A stretch of 64,000 bases of DNA from UMGS1519 sp963621885. GTDB lineage: Bacteria > Actinomycetota > Coriobacteriia > Coriobacteriales > Eggerthellaceae. Shown piece after piece: positions 16,887 through 25,177 of this stretch (positions within the stretch are counted from its first letter, which is position 1; each line of letters starts with the position of its first letter). The position numbers and the translations under genes were made by a program. The notes under the pieces are model-generated. The model was given only the letters and a program-made list of their open reading frames with translations, did not search any database and was not told the DNA's origin. The DNA is taken from contig CAVFFT010000043.1 of NCBI GenBank assembly GCA_963621885.1, forward strand, positions 1 to 64,000. The letters are read 5' to 3'.

Positions 16887-17813
16887 GTGAATCTTGATCA
16901 GTTGCGGTACTTCAGCAAGTTGGCTGAAACAGAGCATTATGGTCGCGCCTCGAAAGAACTCTTCGTTTCACAACCCGCCCTATCCAACTCAATCAAAAGC
17001 CTCGAATCCGAACTCGGTGTCGCGCTCTTTGAACGCGTCGGAAGAAACATCCGTTTGACCGAACGGGGAAAATTCTTCCAGGAATCCGTCAATGAAGCGC
17101 TTGGCATTCTCAATGGCGCGGTTGAGGAATTGGACGCCTACCAACACGGAAGGATGAGCCTCATTCGCATTGCCGCGGTCGAATCAATCGAGCGCGACTA
17201 TCTTCCCTATTTGCTCACCGAATTCCAGAAGTCGATCGGAGCCAAGGTTTCCTTCGATATCAAACGATGCACAACCTACGAGGCGATAACCTCCCTGAAC
17301 GATGGATTGTGCGACCTCGCCTTCTGCGGCAGGCTTCCCAACCCCCATCACATGACGTTTATTCCCCTTGTCATGCAGGATGCGGTGGTGGCGATGAATG
17401 TCGACCATCCTCTCGCGCAAAAGGAAATCATCTCTCTTGACGACCTGAAAGGGTATCCGCTTATCTCCTACAACCCGAAGTCGTACATGTATCAGGTGTT
17501 CAAGGGCGTCTTCAAGCATTTCAAACTGAAGTTCAAGCTGAATTTCGACAACGAGGTGAATGCCGCGACACTGGTCTCGACCAGCACCGACACGGTCGCC
17601 ATCATTCTCAACACGCTCGGTGATATCTCATTCCCGAAGGTCACCCTCAAGAAGATCAAGGAGCTCGACCAGCCTTTCCACCTTGTCACTTGCGCCTACA
17701 TCAACGACCTCAGGCGCCCGATGGCGGTTGACCTCCTGATTTCTTTCTTGGAACAGCAGCGATTGCTTGATTCGCCGGAGCCGTTGGAACGGAAATTCTT
17801 CTATAACGATTAA
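16887..17813 (+). CDS. LysR-family transcriptional regulator
   Basis: 308 residues. The N-terminal winged helix is typical (NLDQLRYFSKLAETEHYGRA, FVSQPALSNSIKSLE, GVALFERVGRNIRLTERG). The effector-binding domain follows (about 90-295). The start is GTG 16887 after GGAGAAGGTGATACCTG. The nearest downstream gene, 270 bases away in the same direction, encodes an MFS transporter and is the natural candidate target, although LysR regulators more often control divergent genes. No divergent gene is present on the left. Confidence 0.92.
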   Translation: MNLDQLRYFSKLAETEHYGRASKELFVSQPALSNSIKSLESELGVALFERVGRNIRLTERGKFFQESVNEALGILNGAVEELDAYQHGRMSLIRIAAVESIERDYLPYLLTEFQKSIGAKVSFDIKRCTTYEAITSLNDGLCDLAFCGRLPNPHHMTFIPLVMQDAVVAMNVDHPLAQKEIISLDDLKGYPLISYNPKSYMYQVFKGVFKHFKLKFKLNFDNEVNAATLVSTSTDTVAIILNTLGDISFPKVTLKKIKELDQPFHLVTCAYINDLRRPMAVDLLISFLEQQRLLDSPEPLERKFFYND

Positions 17814-18049
17814 TGAAGCACTGGGTTTGGAAAAGACCTCCGCAAGCAAGGTGCGTCATGCCGCAGCGCAGAATTCATACTCAGCCGCTAGTGAAAAAGC
17901 AAGCTCAAAAACGATTTGCTTTGCTTATCAAACGTTCGAGTGATTGAATTTGTATATAGATTCCCCTTAATCCTATAGTTTCTCTCACATACCTAACAGG
18001 TGCGGCGGCCGCATGTGCGCGACCGGCGCAGGGAAGAAAGGAATTCACT

Positions 18050-18085
18050 ATGGAATTCTTTGGAGTAAAGGAGGGGGTGCGGTAG
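18050..18085 (+). CDS. Possible 11-residue leader peptide of the MFS gene
   Basis: ATG 18050 to TAG 18083-18085 encodes MEFFGVKEGVR. It has its own strong ribosome site (GAAGAAAGGAATTCACT) and its codons include the AAGGAGG that serves the next gene. Its stop TAG shares one base with the GTG start at 18085, so termination would deliver ribosomes to that start. Translation is not proven. Confidence 0.45.
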   Translation: MEFFGVKEGVR

Positions 18086-19530
18086 TGACCACGGAAGCTG
18101 AAATCAACGCTCGTGCGGATCGTCTCGAAGACGCCGATATGAACGCTTTGGGCAAGACCCTGCACGGCATCGGCCTCAGGCTTGACCGCCTGCCTATCGG
18201 CGGTTGGCACTGGAAACTGCTCTGGCTCGTTGGTGGCGCCATGTTCCTGGACAACCTGGACATGTACATCGGCGGCGGCCTTATCGCGTCGCTGCTGGCC
18301 GACGGCTGGTCCACGGTTGAACTCAACAGCTGGTTCCAGACCATCACGATGTCCGGTTACCTCATCGGCGCCCTCATTTCGGGCGTTGTTGGTGACCACC
18401 TGGGACGCAAGAAGGCGCTCCTGCTGTTCATCGCCATCTTCATTGGTGCGACCTTCCTCGCCGGCTTCTCGCCGTCGATGCAGGTCCTCATTTGCTGCCG
18501 CGGCCTCATGGGCATCGGCCTGGGCGCTTTCATCCCTTGCGGATACGGCCCCTTCGGCGAGTACATCCCGCCGCAAAAGCGCAGCAAGTACTCTGGTTAC
18601 ATTGGACTCATCGCCAACTTCTCGCCCCCGCTGGGCGCTGCTCTGACGATGATCATCATCCCCGCATTCGGTTGGCGCGTCATCTTCTTCGCGATTTCCA
18701 TCCTCGGATGCTTCATCTGGCTGATGATCTTCAAGTTCATGCCGGAATCGCCGCGCTGGCTCGCTTCCAAGGGTCGCTTCGACGAGGCTGACGCTATCGT
18801 AAGCGCCGCCGAGAAGAGCTTCACCGACAAGGGCGTCGTGCTCCCCGAGATCACGCAAGAGCAGGTCGACAAGCTGAAGGAGGAGCTCGAAAAGGAGCCC
18901 GTCCAGCTGCCTTACAGCGCTCTGTTCACCAAGCGCATGATCAAGAGGACGATCACCGCTTCCGCTGCTCTCATGGCAATGAACCTGATCGTTTACACCA
19001 TCACCACCTGGACCCCGACCATCTTCGTCATGCGCGGCATGGACACGCAGTACTCCATCTTCATCACCTTCGTGATGCTCATGGGCGCGCCGTTCGGCAT
19101 CTTCCTGCTGTCGATGTTTGGCAACAAGCATCCGCGCAAGGCTGGCATGATCGTCTGCCTGCTCCTGCTGGCAGTTGCCGGTTATGTCTGGTCGCTGCAG
19201 ACCGATGTCACCGTCATCATGGCTTCCGGCTTCGTGATGTGCACCATCACCTACTACTACTCGCTGCTCGCTTGCTCCGTGTACCTGGGTGAGGCGTTCC
19301 CGACCGAGATCCGCCTGCGTGGTTCCGGCTTCTCGAACGCAATGGGTCGTATCGCGTCCATCTCGACGCCGACCATCGTGGCGTTCTTCCTCCAGAGCTC
19401 CGGCGTTGTGTCCGTTTACGTGTTCGTCGGCATCTGCATGGTGGTCTTCGCAATCATCATCGGCATCTGCGGCACTGAGACGCGCAACAAGTCGCTCGAG
19501 GAGATCAACGACGAGGTTGTGACGAAGTAG
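18085..19530 (+). CDS. Major facilitator superfamily transporter (AAHS/sugar-porter-like)
   Basis: 481 residues and about 12 membrane helices. The loop 2-3 signature is GDHLGRKKALLLF, the loop after helix 6 is FMPESPRWLASKGRFDEAD, and helix 11-12 has LGEAFPTEIRLRGSGFSNAMGR. These fit the aromatic-acid/sugar porter branches. The substrate is unassigned; a carboxylate or small organic acid is a guess. GTG 18085 is preferred, with AAGGAGG at 18068-18074. A longer frame from 18013 would add non-homologous residues. A short leader frame ends exactly on this start codon. The LysR gene upstream is a plausible regulator, and a hairpin terminator follows. Confidence 0.88.
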   Translation: MTTEAEINARADRLEDADMNALGKTLHGIGLRLDRLPIGGWHWKLLWLVGGAMFLDNLDMYIGGGLIASLLADGWSTVELNSWFQTITMSGYLIGALISGVVGDHLGRKKALLLFIAIFIGATFLAGFSPSMQVLICCRGLMGIGLGAFIPCGYGPFGEYIPPQKRSKYSGYIGLIANFSPPLGAALTMIIIPAFGWRVIFFAISILGCFIWLMIFKFMPESPRWLASKGRFDEADAIVSAAEKSFTDKGVVLPEITQEQVDKLKEELEKEPVQLPYSALFTKRMIKRTITASAALMAMNLIVYTITTWTPTIFVMRGMDTQYSIFITFVMLMGAPFGIFLLSMFGNKHPRKAGMIVCLLLLAVAGYVWSLQTDVTVIMASGFVMCTITYYYSLLACSVYLGEAFPTEIRLRGSGFSNAMGRIASISTPTIVAFFLQSSGVVSVYVFVGICMVVFAIIIGICGTETRNKSLEEINDEVVTK

Positions 19531-19590
19531 TCACGCAAGTAATCAGCCACGCGCTCGATTACACAGCAGCTGAATGTGATTCAGCATTCC

Positions 19591-19636
19591 AAATGGCAGG
19601 TCGTGCAGTTCAATTGCGTGGCCTGTCATTTTGTTT
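19591..19636 (+). terminator. Terminator of the MFS gene
   Basis: AATGGCAGG (19592-19600) pairs with CCTGTCATT (19622-19630; one G-T pair), followed by TTGTTT. The loop is about 21 bases. Confidence 0.6.
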
Positions 19637-19814
19637 GGTGGCGGTGGCAGGGGAAGTCCGTATGGGAAGAGTCGTATGGGAATGGTGCGCGCGGCGAACA
19701 AGAATGGTGGCAAGACACGGAAAGGGTCGTGCGGAATTACCAACCGCCATCTTCCCGGCATATCGGCAGCCTGGCACCTTTCGTGTTACCATCAAACGGT
19801 TGAAAGGAGCATCC

Positions 19815-20165
19815 ATGGCTATCTTTGAAAACCGAGAGAAAGTTCGTATCGACGCGACGACCATCGGAGGCGAAGGCTTCTACACCCGCGAGCTCATCAC
19901 ACCTGATGAAGCGGTTGGTCCCGTTGTTGAGCGCTATGCCGTCATCACGCTTGAGCCGCATGCGAAGATGGGCTTCCACAAGCATGAGGGCAATTTCGAA
20001 ATCTATCACATCCTGAAAGGCACCGGCGAATACAACGACAACGGCACCGTTGTCCCCTGCAAGCCGGGCGACAGCTTCAAATGCGCTGACGGCGAATCGC
20101 ATGCCATCGCGAATACCGGTGATGAGGCGCTCGAATTCGCAGCGCTTATCATCAAGACGGTCTAA
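19815..20165 (+). CDS. Small cupin-domain protein
   Basis: 116 residues forming a single cupin barrel. Motif 1 is GFHKHEGNFEIYHILKGTG, with His, His and Glu metal ligands. Motif 2 is PGDSFKCADGESHAIANTG, with the last His. ATG 19815 follows GAAAGGAGC at ideal distance. The frame is open further upstream, but that part overlaps the MFS terminator. Small free cupins often bind sugars or act as isomerases; nothing here indicates the substrate. It is monocistronic, with a strong terminator after it. Confidence 0.88.
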   Translation: MAIFENREKVRIDATTIGGEGFYTRELITPDEAVGPVVERYAVITLEPHAKMGFHKHEGNFEIYHILKGTGEYNDNGTVVPCKPGDSFKCADGESHAIANTGDEALEFAALIIKTV

Positions 20166-20186
20166 AGGATTCAAAGCACCAATAGC

Positions 20187-20265
20187 ACGCCCCGCCACCC
20201 CCATAGTCCATGAGATCCATGCCAGTCATGTGAACCATGAAACACGAGATAGGCGGGGCGTTTTT
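20187..20265 (+). terminator. Long-loop terminator after the cupin gene
   Basis: ACGCCCCGCC (20187-20196) pairs perfectly with GGCGGGGCGT (20252-20261), followed by TTTT. The 55-base loop contains repeated CAT/ATG words (CCATGAGATCCATG, GTCATGTGAACCATG). Confidence 0.65.
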
Positions 20266-20282
20266 ATGAACGAAGGACAAAT

Positions 20283-20768
20283 ATGGCGGAATACGATCTG
20301 ACTCCCTTGGTAATCGACGATGACCTTGAAGGCACTTACGAACTCCTGCGAAGCTACTTCGTGCGGGGCAACAACCCCTTCAACGTCGTTTCAAATTTTC
20401 TCGGAGAAGACAATTTCACCTTCGACATCATTCGTTCGTACAGTTTCGTCGCAAGCACACATCGCGCCACGGTTCACATCACCGGAAAGCCGTGCGAAGA
20501 GGGCGAGGGAACGCAGCTCCTTTTCCATGCGAAGAGCGTTGCGGAGCAAAAGGAGCTCGAGCGCGAGATTCGCAACCGTCTGGAAGACGTACTCGGCCAC
20601 ATGCTTGAAGAGAAGCGTGGCCTGCCGGTTGTGGACAAGAACGCCGTTCGCGACCCAAAGAAGGAAAAGCAGCAGCTCTATATCGCGATCGCGGTGTTCG
20701 CGGTTATCGCGATCGGCGCGGGTATCACCGGCATTCTTCAGGATTACAGCGGCTTCTGGTCAATTTAA
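20283..20768 (+). CDS. Hypothetical protein with one C-terminal membrane helix
   Basis: 161 residues, unrecognised. The N-terminal 110 residues look like a soluble alpha/beta domain (LTPLVIDDDLEGTYELLRSY, RATVHITGKPCEEGEGTQLL). A basic segment (DPKKEKQQ) and one membrane helix (LYIAIAVFAVIAIGAGITGIL) follow near the end. It could be tail-anchored with the domain in the cytoplasm. GAAGGACAAAT precedes ATG. Neighbours give no functional hint. Confidence 0.7.
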   Translation: MAEYDLTPLVIDDDLEGTYELLRSYFVRGNNPFNVVSNFLGEDNFTFDIIRSYSFVASTHRATVHITGKPCEEGEGTQLLFHAKSVAEQKELEREIRNRLEDVLGHMLEEKRGLPVVDKNAVRDPKKEKQQLYIAIAVFAVIAIGAGITGILQDYSGFWSI

Positions 20769-21068
20769 GCACGCAGCCTTGGTGAGTTGAGACGGCAAAT
20801 GCGAAGCGCGGCGGGGTTGAGGCAGATAACGCGAAGTGCGGCCGATAAGGAACCATTGGTTACGTCACACCCTTGAAGGAATATAGCGGGCGGCATCAAT
20901 TGAAAGCCAAACGCAAAGCGCGCTTCATAATACCCGCGAGGCCACATCACCCCTGATAAACTAATTGTCAAAAACTAACAGGGTGCCCACTCTATTAATA
21001 ATGGGCACCCTGTACTTTATGGTTTGCTTCACGCTTGTTTGCTTTAATTAAACCCCTGCTCAGAGTCA
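20769..21068. other. Convergent intergenic region with a 30-base repeat and a hairpin
   Basis: No gene is seen. Two imperfect 27-base copies (20786-20812 and 20816-20842, sharing GTTGAG and GCGAAG(C/T)GCGGC) lie at a 30-base period. A perfect 12-bp hairpin follows at 20978-21013. Confidence 0.6.
20978..21013. terminator. Bidirectional hairpin between convergent genes
   Basis: ACAGGGTGCCCA (20978-20989) and TGGGCACCCTGT (21002-21013) form a perfect 12-bp stem with a 12-base loop. It lies between the 20283 gene and the leftward aldo-keto reductase, and an AAAACTAAC flank gives a T-rich run on the minus strand. Confidence 0.75.
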
Positions 21069-22220
21069 CTATTCGAAAAGCGCGGTAACTTTCTTCAACT
21101 CCTTGATGATCTCGATATGCTGCGGGCAGCGCTCTTCGCAAGTGCCGCATTCAATGCAGGCATTCGCGCGGGCGCCATTGAGGGGAATCGAGGTTTCCCA
21201 TTCCCACTTCGCGCGGTCCATGTCGCCGGAAAGCATATACTGGTTGTAGGTCTGGAAGTTGTACGGGATCGCGACACCCTCCGGGCAATCGGCGCAATAG
21301 TTGCAACCGGTGCAAGGGATGGTGTTGTAGCTATGGAAGGCGTCAATCGCCTTGTCGTAGAGCGCCTTTTCTTCAGCGGAAAGCATGCCGACATGCGAGC
21401 GGGCAGCATAGGCCGCATTCTCATCAATCTGCTCGGGGTAAGTCATGCCGGAAAGCAGAAGCGAAATCTCGGGCTTGTCCCACAGGAAATCGAAGGCCCA
21501 CTCGATAGGCTCGCGCTTGCGTTCCGCGGTGTTAAAAACATCCGCCACGCGATCCGGCACATTGGCAAGGTGGCCGCCACGGAGCGGCTCCATGGCAATG
21601 ACGCCCATGCCCTTTGACGCGGCATAACGCGCGGCGGCAAGACCACCCTGGAATTCCCGGTCGAGGTAATTGAGCTGAATCTGGCAGATATCCCACGGGG
21701 CGTAATCGACGACTTCCTTGAAAAAGTCGGTCGTGTCATGAAAAGAGAAACCGATGGCGCCCACACGACCATCCTCTTTTGCCTTGATAAGCGACTCGAT
21801 GGTGCCGGTAGGGAGAACCTTGTTCTTCCAGTCGCCCTTCATCACGCAATGAAGCAGGTAGACGTCGATATGGTCGGTCTTTAGGCGACCCATCTGCTTG
21901 GCAAGGAGGGAATCAAAATCGCCTTTCTCTTTCAGCATCCAAATAGGCGATTTCGTCGCAACAATCACCTTGTCGCGGTAGCCATCCTGCAGCGCCTCGC
22001 CCAGCACCTTTTCACTTTCGCCATGCAGGTAGTTGAAAGCGGTGTCCACATAGTTGATGCCGCTATCGATTGCGTGGCGAATCAGCGAGACGCCCGCTTC
22101 GAAGTCGGCGCCGCGTGAGCTGGTGAAACCAACGCCGCCGCCTTCAAGAGGAAGTCGCATCAGGCCGAGACCGATTGGCGACACCTTCATACCGGTAGAA
22201 CCAAGATTGCGCATTTCCAT
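21069..22220 (-). CDS. Aldo/keto reductase with C-terminal 4Fe-4S ferredoxin-like domain
   Basis: 383 residues. The AKR barrel has LGLMRLP near the N-terminus, the catalytic YVDTAFNY (Asp/Tyr) and KSPIW (Lys) region, then DVYLLHCV with the conserved His. The C-terminal part carries two cysteine clusters, CTGCNYCADCPEGV and CIECGTCEERCP, typical of the FeS-containing AKR subgroup common in anaerobes. It probably transfers electrons between NAD(P)H or ferredoxin and a small carbonyl compound. ATG 22220 is chosen because homology begins there (MEMRNLGSTGMKVS); the longer frame from 22283 has no family match. Confidence 0.9.
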   Translation of the reverse strand: MEMRNLGSTGMKVSPIGLGLMRLPLEGGGVGFTSSRGADFEAGVSLIRHAIDSGINYVDTAFNYLHGESEKVLGEALQDGYRDKVIVATKSPIWMLKEKGDFDSLLAKQMGRLKTDHIDVYLLHCVMKGDWKNKVLPTGTIESLIKAKEDGRVGAIGFSFHDTTDFFKEVVDYAPWDICQIQLNYLDREFQGGLAAARYAASKGMGVIAMEPLRGGHLANVPDRVADVFNTAERKREPIEWAFDFLWDKPEISLLLSGMTYPEQIDENAAYAARSHVGMLSAEEKALYDKAIDAFHSYNTIPCTGCNYCADCPEGVAIPYNFQTYNQYMLSGDMDRAKWEWETSIPLNGARANACIECGTCEERCPQHIEIIKELKKVTALFE

Positions 22221-22433
22221 ACCATGCCCCTTTTTCCAAGCCCCGCGAGGGCCGTCTCCTTGAGGGGATTTTAGCACCGTCATCAGGTTACATAGGAAAG
22301 GGTGACGGAGTTAAGAAAGCGTTTTCGAAACGGCGATTTTGAATTGGGAATATCAATGAATCGGGGGGTGAAACAGCGTGTGATAAGCAGGGCGCGAGGG
22401 GTTAGAAGTATGTTGGGCGCGGACGGGGAGTCC

Positions 22434-23549
22434 CTATTTAAACGGCAGTGAGATGATCTGCGCGCGTTCAAGAAAATCCGCATGGAAGTAGTCGAGATTG
22501 GTTGTCGTGATGAAGGTCTGGGCGGCGCTCTGGAGGTTTTCCACCAGCCGCGCGCGGCGATTCTCGTCAAGTTCGGACATTACGTCGTCAAGGAACAAGA
22601 CCGGCTTCACATGGGTCATGCGCTCAATCATCTCGAGTTCCGCAAGCTTATAGGCGATGGCGATTGAGCGTTGCTGTCCTTGGCTCGCAAAATCGGCTGC
22701 GGCGCGGGCATCCAAAGCGAAGGAAAACTTATCACGATGCGGACCGACCAGGCTTGTTTGTCGGCGGTGTTCTTCCTGATGACGACGCTCAAGCGCTTCT
22801 TGAAGCGCGTTTTCCACCTTTTCGCGATCGTCCTCATAGGCGGCGATAAGCTCATCATTCAAAGGTTCATCTTGGAAAGAGGGGGTGCATTCCAAGGAAA
22901 GCACGCCTGCATGCGCGGTGATTTGGTCATGTTGCACCGGCAACACCTCGCGCAGCGTTTTCAGAATATGCATGCGATAGCGGAAAAGCTGCCCGCCAAT
23001 ACGCACGAGAAGCTCATTGACGCTCGCGAGGTAATTCTCCGATGCCTCATCTTTCAACAGGCGATTCTTTTGACGCAGCAAGCGGTCGTAATCCCGCTTC
23101 ACCGCGGCGTAATTGCGAGAAACCTGGCTTCCCAACATGTCAATCGCACGGCGGCGGATATCAGGCGCGCCTTTCACCAGCTGTAAATCGTCAGGCGAGA
23201 AGAACACGGCAGGAAGAACGCCTTGCAGCTCAAGTCGAGGGCGCTGCTTGCCATTCTTGTAGTAATGACGACCGCGCGCATCAAGCAAAAGCGCAACATC
23301 AAGCGTGCGTTCATCATCCACAAGCTGCGCGGAAAGCTTCGCCTTCTCACGCCCCCAGCCGATAAGCTCGTTTGTTTTCGGATTGCGGAACGACTCAAGC
23401 GCGGTGAGAAGCTGCATGCCTTCGACAAGATTGGTTTTGCCGATCGCATTCGGGCCGGCAAACACAACAATCTGCCCAAGGTTTTCCAATTCCATGTCGC
23501 GGTAATTGCGAAAATCGCGCAGCGACACGCTTGCGATGCGGAAAGGCAT
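22434..23549 (-). CDS. recF: DNA replication and repair protein RecF
   Basis: 371 residues, normal length. The start is SVSLRDFRNYRDMELENL. Walker A is GPNAIGKTNLVEGM (about 30-43), the signature region is DFASQGQQRSIAIAYKLAELEM, and Walker B/D-loop is VLFLDDVMSELDENRR. RecF loads RecA at gaps with RecO and RecR. It lies 19 bases after dnaN in the same direction, the usual dnaN-recF pair. No gyrB follows; an aldo-keto reductase gene does. Confidence 0.96.
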   Translation of the reverse strand: MPFRIASVSLRDFRNYRDMELENLGQIVVFAGPNAIGKTNLVEGMQLLTALESFRNPKTNELIGWGREKAKLSAQLVDDERTLDVALLLDARGRHYYKNGKQRPRLELQGVLPAVFFSPDDLQLVKGAPDIRRRAIDMLGSQVSRNYAAVKRDYDRLLRQKNRLLKDEASENYLASVNELLVRIGGQLFRYRMHILKTLREVLPVQHDQITAHAGVLSLECTPSFQDEPLNDELIAAYEDDREKVENALQEALERRHQEEHRRQTSLVGPHRDKFSFALDARAAADFASQGQQRSIAIAYKLAELEMIERMTHVKPVLFLDDVMSELDENRRARLVENLQSAAQTFITTTNLDYFHADFLERAQIISLPFK

Positions 23550-23568
23550 GTGAAATTACCGTTTGACC

Positions 23569-24669
23569 TTACGCGGGAATGCGCACCGGCATGACCAAGT
23601 AGAGGAATTCCTCGGTACCGGTCGCGCGGAAAATGCCCGGACGCATCGTGCTTTGCAGATCGAGAAACACGTCGTCGGTATCCATCGCCTGCAAACCATC
23701 CTGAATGAAGGAGGAATTGAAAGCGATAACGGTGTCTTCACCTTCCACACGCACACGGAGAACCTCATCGACGGTGCCCACATCCTGCGAGACCGAGGAA
23801 AGCTGCACGGTCTGTGACGCGGCGTTGATGTCGAATTTCACCGGCGCGGAAGTGTTCGAGAGAAGCGACGCGCGCTTGACCGCGGCAAGCAACTCTTTCA
23901 CATTGAGCGTGACGCGGGTCTTGTAATCCTTTGGAAGAAGCTGCTGGTAGTTGGGGAAATTTCCCTCAAGGCGGCGATTGATGTAGGTGATGCCCTGATA
24001 TTCCACCATGATCTGGTTATTCGAAACCGAGATGACAACCGGACGCTCGCTTGCAGGGAGCGCCGCAATCTCACGCAGGAACACGCCGGAAATCGTGACA
24101 TTGAAGTCGCCGAGACCAGACACATTCTTGTTGTCAGCAAGCGCGAGACGATAGGAGTCGGTCGCGACCATGCGCAAATTGCCATTGATCGTCGTAAGGA
24201 ACACGCCGGTGAGAATGGCGCGGGTTTCGTCGCGGCTTACCACGCGTGCGACCTTCTTCACCATGTCTGCGAACTCGTTAAAGGGAATCTCGATGCTTTG
24301 GTCGACCTCAAGCGACGGGAAGCCGGGGAAATCCTCAGCAGGCATCGTGTGAATGGTGAATTTGGAAGAACTGCAGGTGATGGTCGCATTATTGTCGTCG
24401 TTGGCGAAGTGAACCGCGCCGTCGGGGAGGTTCTTCGCAATGTCGGTGAAAAGTTTCGCGGGAACGACAATCTCGCCCTCTTCCTCCACCAGCGCAGGCA
24501 CGCGGTATTGAATCGAGCGGTCGAGGTCGGTCGTTTGGAGGATGAGCGCGTCATCCTCCGCGTGAAGATGTACGCCCGACAGGATGGGGAGGGTGGAATG
24601 GGTTGCCGCGCCCTTGGAGACGACTCCGAGCGCATTTTGCAATTCCGTCTGGCTGATATTGAATTTCAC
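23569..24669 (-). CDS. dnaN: DNA polymerase III sliding clamp (beta subunit)
   Basis: 366 residues with three repeated clamp domains. KFNISQTELQNALGVVSKG is the conserved start, and the C-terminus FLYLVMPVRIPA carries the usual M-P-(V/M)-R end. The dimeric ring tethers polymerase III to DNA. The GTG at 24669 is preferred because GGGGAAGG sits 8 bases before it; an ATG 7 codons earlier (24690) has no good site. It is transcribed leftward together with recF and divergently from dnaA, instead of following dnaA on the same strand. Confidence 0.96.
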   Translation of the reverse strand: MKFNISQTELQNALGVVSKGAATHSTLPILSGVHLHAEDDALILQTTDLDRSIQYRVPALVEEEGEIVVPAKLFTDIAKNLPDGAVHFANDDNNATITCSSSKFTIHTMPAEDFPGFPSLEVDQSIEIPFNEFADMVKKVARVVSRDETRAILTGVFLTTINGNLRMVATDSYRLALADNKNVSGLGDFNVTISGVFLREIAALPASERPVVISVSNNQIMVEYQGITYINRRLEGNFPNYQQLLPKDYKTRVTLNVKELLAAVKRASLLSNTSAPVKFDINAASQTVQLSSVSQDVGTVDEVLRVRVEGEDTVIAFNSSFIQDGLQAMDTDDVFLDLQSTMRPGIFRATGTEEFLYLVMPVRIPA

Positions 24670-25177
24670 GGTTTCGACCTTCCCCTGCATAGCTATGTTG
24701 TTTCGCGTTATGGCTGCTCGCGCGGACGGAAGCAGCTGATACGCGATAGCCGCGAGCTGGCGATTCTTGGCGATAAGCCAATGAGCGGCGGCCCAGGCTT
24801 TTGGTTTTGAACATAATAACTTGATGCGGCCGCGAGTGGATGATGCGGCGGCGCGCGCAAGACGTTTTTCACCGGGAAACCGGATTCTTTGAAACGTATA
24901 TGACTCGCGTATGAGATTCTCCGCAAAAGAGGGGCGAGCACGTCGTGCGGAGCAGGCAACATGGACGCGATGGGTCGGCTACGCGATAAGTTATGCGGAT
25001 GCCTCCGTCAGTGCGCGGGTAAATTATGGCTCCACCACGGGAAAATCGCGAGTTATCCAACAGTCGACAGACAATATGGCCGTGCGACGGGCGCCCCGAA
25101 TCCCTAAAGGCTTGGTTTTCCACAATGGAATGGGTAAAATGTCTCCGTTATCAACAAACGAAGAGGATACCGGCCTT
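24670..25177. other. dnaN/dnaA divergent region with DnaA-box-like sites
   Basis: About 508 bases between the two start codons. It contains TTTTCCACA (25116-25124, fits TTWTNCACA) and TTATCCAAC (25053-25061). It must hold both promoters and probably the site of dnaA autoregulation; it could also be part of the origin. No other gene is seen. Confidence 0.6.

Noticed and set aside
24911..25177. Upstream extension of DnaA
   Set aside because: The frame is open, but the residues do not resemble DnaA domain I and overlap DnaA-box-like sites; the start at 25178 is preferred.
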